DNA of 64,000 nucleotides, taken from positions 5,642,001 to 5,706,000 of the forward strand of contig NC_060024.1 of assembly GCF_021134715.1 (NCBI RefSeq). Direction: 5' to 3'. Shown piece after piece: positions 59,097 to 64,000 of this stretch. The stretch comes from Daphnia pulex (lineage: Eukaryota > Arthropoda > Branchiopoda > Diplostraca > Daphniidae). Below the pieces are notes generated by a model, which was not told the origin of the DNA, did no database searches, and saw nothing but the letters and a program-made list of their open reading frames with translations. The position numbers and the translations under genes are program-made. Numbering within the stretch: the first letter of the stretch is position 1; the number at the start of each line of letters is the position of its first letter.

Positions 59097-60392
59097 GTAA
59101 ATGCGACTGGTCCCCTCGCGTCCTTAAATGCAACTGCCTGCGATCGGAAACTGACCATCTATTTATAGGAATTCAACCAGGTCAACTGAGTTTATTTCCG
59201 CCAAGGGAATTGATATTCTACGTGTACCAAAAATATTGAAAGTTCCAGGAAGGTCATAAATGTAGCATACAAAAAGGGAGGTCAAGCGATTCTGGGGAAA
59301 TAACGGAAAATAAAGTTCAAAGAAGGGTAAAGCCACAATAGCAGTTAATAAACTTCTTGTATTTAATACTTATATTTGCATCAACCATTCAAGTTGTATT
59401 GTTTCTATTTACTTCGCGCATTAATTACTGTATTAATCTATTCTTACAGAAACCCTGCATTATCTTTACATGGTGAAAGTTTTATTAAAACAAGATTGGG
59501 AATAAAATAGAAGTTCAGAGAAAGTTGAGCAACAGCGCCATTGTTATTTCTTTCCACTATAGAATGAGGAATTGAGGCTATGGTAGGAGACTAACTCATG
59601 AATGCCAAGATAGCGAAGCATCTCCGGCGTCTATTAACTACATGTGAATGTTGTCAAACATTTTCTACCTTCATTGCTAATGCTGTTCGCAATGTTCTAG
59701 AAAGTCATAATTAATATAAAAGTGAAGGACTTTTTCTCTTGGTAATTTTTATGGGATGTGAAGTCAGAATAGAGAAACCAAGTGACAGAGTGCGTTTGAT
59801 TGCTTTTAGAAGTTTGACAGATGACGCTGAGTCGCTGACCTAAATACCCACAACTTAAATAATTAATAAGGCATTGGGAACCATCCAGAAAGGAAAAATA
59901 TGTAGAAGCAAACAGAGGATAAGATTAAAAAATTAAACTATTTTTCTATCTTCATTTTCTACTGATAGACCATATTAACTTCCAATGTTGTCATGTCTTT
60001 GTCTCCTATATGACATGATATCAATTTGCATATCAGAGGTCTCAAAGAAGATGGGTAGAACAGCTTCAACCGAGACAGCATTTTCTTTATCACTGAGGGA
60101 GGATTTGGTTTCGTCAACTAAGATGCAGTCTTCAGTTTTATTTATTAAATTTACCCGTCAAATTCACCATTTTTATTTTTTTAAGATGAGATATGTTTTA
60201 CGATTGAGGGCAGTCGATAATTACACAATCAATTGAATATGTCCTTAGTACTGTTTTGGTTTAGAAGTTGTATAGTTTGAAGTTGTTGTGTTATAACAAC
60301 AGAGAGAACAGGCATGAGAGAAAAACACAATCAATTCTCGGTAATTAAATTTCAAAAAAATGGGTCGGGAATCACAATGACGATAATCAAGA
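59097..60392. other. Intergenic; 3' flank of the FKBP gene
   Basis: No gene seen. Minus-strand AATAAA hexamers at 60146-60137, about 250 bases after the FKBP stop, could end its transcript. Confidence 0.4.
60137..60146 (-). terminator. Possible poly(A) signals of the FKBP gene
   Basis: Two overlapping AATAAA hexamers on the minus strand downstream of the stop at 60393. Confidence 0.35.
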
Positions 60393-62695
60393 TTAGTTTT
60401 CATCCGACCCTTCGGAGTCTTCCGACTCTGTACATGGCACAGAGTCCAAAGGATCTTTCAATTCAACGGCGGTCGTGTTCTCCGAGTCTTCATTGTCCCA
60501 CTGCGTTGGTTCCGGCATTTCCATCGCCTTGTTCCGCAAGGCTTTCTGCAAATAGAATAAATAAAACAAAACCCAGTTAGTGGCGGCCATCAACATCAAA
60601 ATAACAAACGAAATTCATTCGGTTAGTGTAAATCTTTCGTGTAAAGTTAGAAAGAATTCGCATTCGACGGGAGGGTAGGTGTTTTCATTCCGCAATCGAA
60701 ATCGTGCAGAAAAGAGTCGCGAAAACATTTACGAAGATCGTTGGATGGCTCATTTGATGGTTCTGATGGTGTTTCTGTCGACTCCGCATTTTGGTGGTCC
60801 GAAGAGCTTTTGTCATCTTCTTCTTCACCCTCATCTTCATTCAAATTTAGCGGCTTCCCGTTGACTGACACGATGTTGGGTTTCCTGCCCCCGTAACGCT
60901 TGAAGAAATCTGCTTGGCTCTTCCTACGATCGGCCTTTAACTGTTCCACAGCTTCTTGTTTATCTCGTTCAATTTGAGCCAGATCAACGTCTAGCTGGAC
61001 ACCCTTCGTCGACTCGTCCCACCAACCGTAAAGCCATTTGCCTCCATTCTTTTCGCTTACCTGTCGATCGTTTTCGGCCATCTTGTTGAAAATGCTAGAG
61101 TACAATTTCTTGTCCTTTTCGCGTTGCTCGCGAATCTTGGCGTTGCAGATCACCACTTGATTGGCGGCCGCCTTGTTGTTCGAATCAAATTGTAGAATCG
61201 CCTCGAAATGTTTCTTGGCTTCTTCCGGCTCGTGGATGCCCAAGAGTGCCTATGGCGAGACAAAATCTGTGAGTAAATAATCAAATCAAATTGCTGGTCA
61301 ACTTGTACGTTACCTGGCCCATGCGGAATAAACCCTTTTCATTTTTCGGGTCCATCTCGAGCGCCTTGTGGCAATGATCACGAGTTGCACAGAAATCATT
61401 TAACTTTAAACAGCACATGGCCTGATTGAGGTATGCTGCCAGCATGAGCTGTTCTCGCTCCGTAGCTTTCTCGTCTTTAAGAGCTGAAATAGAAAAGAAA
61501 AGTTTTATTTGTTTGCAAAATGAAATCAAATTGTTGCGAAAAGCAAAACTTACTTTTTTCAAACTCGAGGAGGGTGACAATCTTGGAGTACTGTTTGTTG
61601 GCCAGAGCGTATTTGGCAGTTTTGAAATGATTGGTTCCTTTTTCCTTGCAGAGTTTAGCCTGTTCCAGCTTCTCTTCGGCGTCCATGCTCCAACTCTCTT
61701 TGGCCTTTTCAAAGCTCTTGAGTTCAACCTCGTATTCGAGGTTGGCGTTGGGTGGGACGCCGAGTTGCTCGTTACCTGCAGTGCCGAAACCGTATGCAGG
61801 TGTCAACTTAAGCAAGCTCCTCTCTTGCTTCTTGAATTTCAATAGAGCCTGTTCAACACCGTCGGGAATGTTGTGCTCTAAACCTTCTCCAAGGTTGAAG
61901 CTTAACTCACGTTGATCAAATACCGTGTCCCCGTGTCGACCGACCAGTGAAACTACAAATATGAAGGGAGAAAAAGGCAATTATTATAAAATTTCTCATT
62001 GAATAGTTTAATTGAGGAAGTATACCTTCGACAAGTGCCTCTTCATTAGGACTTGAATAACCACCGCCAACTTTCAAGGTTTGTCTTAAAATTCCTCCAT
62101 CACTTGCTTTGGTGAGATCTTCTAACTTCCAATCAAACAACTCAACCTAACCACAAATAGTAATTGCAGAATTGACATAACATTTTACAGTATGGATCTA
62201 AACGTACCTCAAACACTAATGTGGCATTAGGGGGAATTTTAGGTGGACTTCCGTTTTCACCATAGGCATAATTGGCTTTACAATACAAGACTGCCACCTC
62301 ACCACGCTTCATGGTGGCAACACCAAGGTCCCATGCCTTAATTACACTACCTATAGAGAATTCCACAAATTGTTTTATACTAATCACCTGTAAATGTATT
62401 ACATTCCACTCAGAGTACCTTTGCCGAGGTTGAATTTGAATTTCTCTCCTCTGTCCCGACTGGAATCAAATTTGTTGCCATTCGTCAAAGTGCCTGTGTA
62501 GTGGACATAGACTGAGCTGCCCAGAGGAGGAGTTTCATCACCAGTGCCTGCCTGCTTGATTTCCTTCAAAACACCACCATCCTTGTCTGGAGTGAGATCA
62601 ACGGCTGATGGGCCAGGTGTGTAGGGCTCTGTTTTCGAAGAATCTTGAACAATGGGTTGATCAACTTCCATGCTGGTTTGTTCGTTGGCTGTCAT
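60393..62695 (-). CDS. FKBP4: FKBP4/5-type peptidyl-prolyl isomerase co-chaperone (FKBP52/FKBP59-like)
   Basis: Seven exons join in frame: 62695-62419, 62350-62208, 62146-62026, 61952-61554, 61483-61314, 61249-61061 and 60545-60393. This gives 1452 nt, 483 aa. The first FKBP domain (about 45-140) keeps the active-site pattern VHYTGTL, FDSS and VIKAWD; the second (about 155-258) is degenerate, as in FKBP51/52. Three TPR repeats follow (about 265-415), the first with the KxxGNxxFK-type carboxylate clamp (KEKGTNHFK) that binds the MEEVD tail of Hsp90. The protein should act in the cytosol in Hsp90-client complexes such as nuclear receptors (family knowledge). The C-terminal tail is acidic. An upstream non-coding exon is likely (donor ATC/GTAAGT near 62873, acceptor TTCCAG near 62716). 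The start is the first ATG of exon 1. The donor after exon 6 also allows a read-through form. Confidence 0.92.
60647..61060 (-). CDS. Alternative C-terminus of the FKBP gene by read-through of the last donor
   Basis: If the CAG/GTAAGC donor after exon 6 is not used, the frame stays open for 137 further codons to a stop at 60647, inside what is otherwise the last intron. The extra sequence is charged, with a helical [20 protein letters not shown] stretch and an acidic serine-rich end, quite unlike a random intron. It would replace the 50-residue normal tail. A shared domain with other FKBPs is not seen. Confidence 0.4.
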   Translation of the reverse strand, partial: VSEKNGGKWLYGWWDESTKGVQLDVDLAQIERDKQEAVEQLKADRRKSQADFFKRYGGRKPNIVSVNGKPLNLNEDEGEEEDDKSSSDHQNAESTETPSEPSNEPSNDLRKCFRDSFLHDFDCGMKTPTLPSNANSF

Positions 62696-62960
62696 GATGT
62701 TGACTGACTAGATACTGGAACATACGCGGCGAGAGCCAACAAGAAAGTTAAATATAGATTGCAGTGTTGAAAACGAGAGGGTGAATTGAATCTGAACCAG
62801 AAAGACGAGAACAAATGTAAGCGATACTGTTTTGGGAATATGGCTAAAGCTAATAAATAATCAGGAACTTACGATGTCTAGATTCGCACTGCTGGAGAAG
62901 ACGAGACGGCACGTTTGATTTTAAACACGCGTGATAAACGTGAAGGAATCGTATGGTATT

Positions 62961-62991
62961 TTCTGGAATCAGCCAAAAGCCGAGAACGTTC
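62961..62991. promoter_or_regulatory. Heat-shock-element-like motifs upstream of the FKBP gene
   Basis: TTCTGGAA (62961-62968) and GAACGTTC (62984-62991) are both inverted nGAAn pairs with two-base spacing, the unit of heat-shock-factor sites. They lie about 270-300 bp upstream of the start codon and just upstream of the likely first exon. The vertebrate homologue FKBP52 is a stress-linked Hsp90 partner, so heat regulation is plausible. Confidence 0.35.
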
Positions 62992-62995
62992 TGCA

Positions 62996-63616
62996 AAACT
63001 TCGATTACCGCGCCGCCAACATGTTACACTGCCATCTACTGTTCGAAATACATACTTCTACTTTTAATGTTATGTAAATAAACAACAATAAGATTTGTTT
63101 GTTTTATTAATTTCCTCTTATTTAAATTAATGCTGGATTCAAAAGACTCATTTATTTGTGCCAATAAAATTCCAGTTCATTTGAAATTCTAATTTGGTTG
63201 TTGGTGTATTTTATCTTTAGCCATCATTATTCATTTCTCATAGATAAATCGAAATCTTATTTTAAAAATCTCGGGTGCGAAACAAGAGATTTGGGGGAGG
63301 TACACGTGAACAAAGGAACATGACAGGAAACTTTTACAATGTCAAAGTGTGAATCACAGCATATTTAGGTTAAAGAATTTTGGTGCAGGACAAGTAAATA
63401 AATGGGTTTACGAGAGCTTACAAGTTGGGTCTACACCACATCTGATTGGGCTTGACCAGAAGGGACATTTGTCATGCAAGGCTTCTTTAATCATTATTAT
63501 TATTTTTTAGACGAAACTGCTTTGTACTGAGAATAGCCTGCTGCTTGGCCCAGACCCACACAACATCAAACCCCCGAGCTCTACATATCATTCTAAGACA
63601 CCATTTGAGAGGCTTT
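62996..63616. other. Intergenic
   Basis: Upstream of the FKBP promoter and downstream of the polyglutamine gene's stop. ACTGCCATCTACTGTTCG at 63027-63044 resembles the CTCF-like motif seen upstream of BRCA1. Confidence 0.4.
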
Positions 63617-63928
63617 CTATCGCTCATCCAGGAGGACAGAGTCTGGGCTCCCGTAGCCACTGGAGGATCCATCGCTGGGAGAACCATGCTTGTGCTGTTG
63701 CTGGCTGTTGCCGGCCAGGTGATGTAGCTGCCGATTGGGAGCATACTGCTGCTGCTGCTGCTGCTGCTGGTGGTACATGTTCGATGCTGCACCTCTAAAC
63801 TGGGACGCAGCATCTGACAGTTGCTGCTGATGATCATAGCCAGTCTGCTGCTGCTGCTCATGACGATGATGAAATAAACTGCTGCCGCCGTCTTGGGTGT
63901 CGTAGCCTATCGCACCGTCTCCTGACTG
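63617..63928 (-). CDS. Last exon of a glutamine/histidine-rich protein
   Basis: Minus-strand exon of 104 codons after an acceptor CGATTGCAG at 63929, ending at a stop at 63617. It holds polyglutamine runs (EQQQQ, YDHQQQ, eight Q before YAPNRQ), histidines and a serine/glycine-rich end (SSSGYGSPDSVLLDER). Such tails are common in transcription factors and RNA-binding proteins of arthropods. The rest of the gene lies beyond the right edge, so the family cannot be named. Confidence 0.6.
   Translation of the reverse strand, partial: QSGDGAIGYDTQDGGSSLFHHRHEQQQQTGYDHQQQLSDAASQFRGAASNMYHQQQQQQQQYAPNRQLHHLAGNSQQQHKHGSPSDGSSSGYGSPDSVLLDER
63747..63770. repeat. CTG/CAG trinucleotide repeat
   Basis: Eight perfect CTG units on the plus strand encode the longest glutamine run of the last exon. 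It is likely to vary in length between individuals. Confidence 0.8.
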
Positions 63929-64000
63929 CAATCGCGACATCAGCAGACGACAAAAACCATGAAAACAGAAAGAAAAGAAATTCCAAAGAATATTAGAGTC

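Noticed and set aside
58847..59168. Overlapping 90-103 codon frames on both strands
   Set aside because: They arise from the symmetric foldback element, in which one strand mirrors the other.

Overview
The window is animal nuclear DNA, most probably from a small crustacean such as Daphnia. This is inferred from compact multi-exon genes with 60-150 bp GT-AG introns, an AT-rich background, a gene with the DUF4806 fold that is common in Daphnia, and dense copia, gypsy and hAT remnants. No database search was possible. No CRISPR, operon or other prokaryotic feature is present.

Four host genes can be modelled exon by exon, and in each the reading frame stays open across every splice: a BRCA1 orthologue (8395-11695, 959 aa), an SLC17/sialin-type organic anion transporter (12139-14752, 574 aa), mitochondrial L-threonine 3-dehydrogenase (16008-17816, 351 aa) and an FKBP4/5-type co-chaperone immunophilin (60393-62695, 483 aa). 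All are on the minus strand. A polyglutamine-rich last exon (63617-63928) and an unidentified exon (1349-1709) belong to genes that leave the window or cannot be completed. A DUF4806 gene (24187-25657) appears broken by a nonsense codon and a frameshift. The host genes act independently: DNA repair, membrane transport, threonine catabolism and Hsp90-linked folding.

The rest is mainly mobile-element debris. 3.36-6.39 kb is a nest of DNA transposons: a 3 kb element with 56 bp terminal inverted repeats holds an hAT-like insert and a second related inverted-repeat element. 18.6-19.2 kb is a MITE built of ATCGATT-rich repeats. 27-30 kb holds two decayed hAT transposases on opposite strands. 33.8-36 kb is a decayed plus-strand Ty3/gypsy element containing a minisatellite. 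36.5-38.2 kb holds two tandem decayed copies of an unidentified multi-exon gene. 38744-43399 is an almost intact copia element with identical 208 bp LTRs, a 5 bp target duplication, a half-tRNA(iMet) primer site and one in-frame stop. 47-58 kb is a pile of gypsy-type elements with env-like ORFs on both strands.

The most unusual find is in that pile. Two copies of a gypsy-type LTR family carry, antisense to the element and just inside the 3' LTR, a conserved ORF with a conserved GT-AG intron and a duplicated polypurine tract beside it. In one copy it is almost all that remains between the LTRs. It resembles no protein I recognise.
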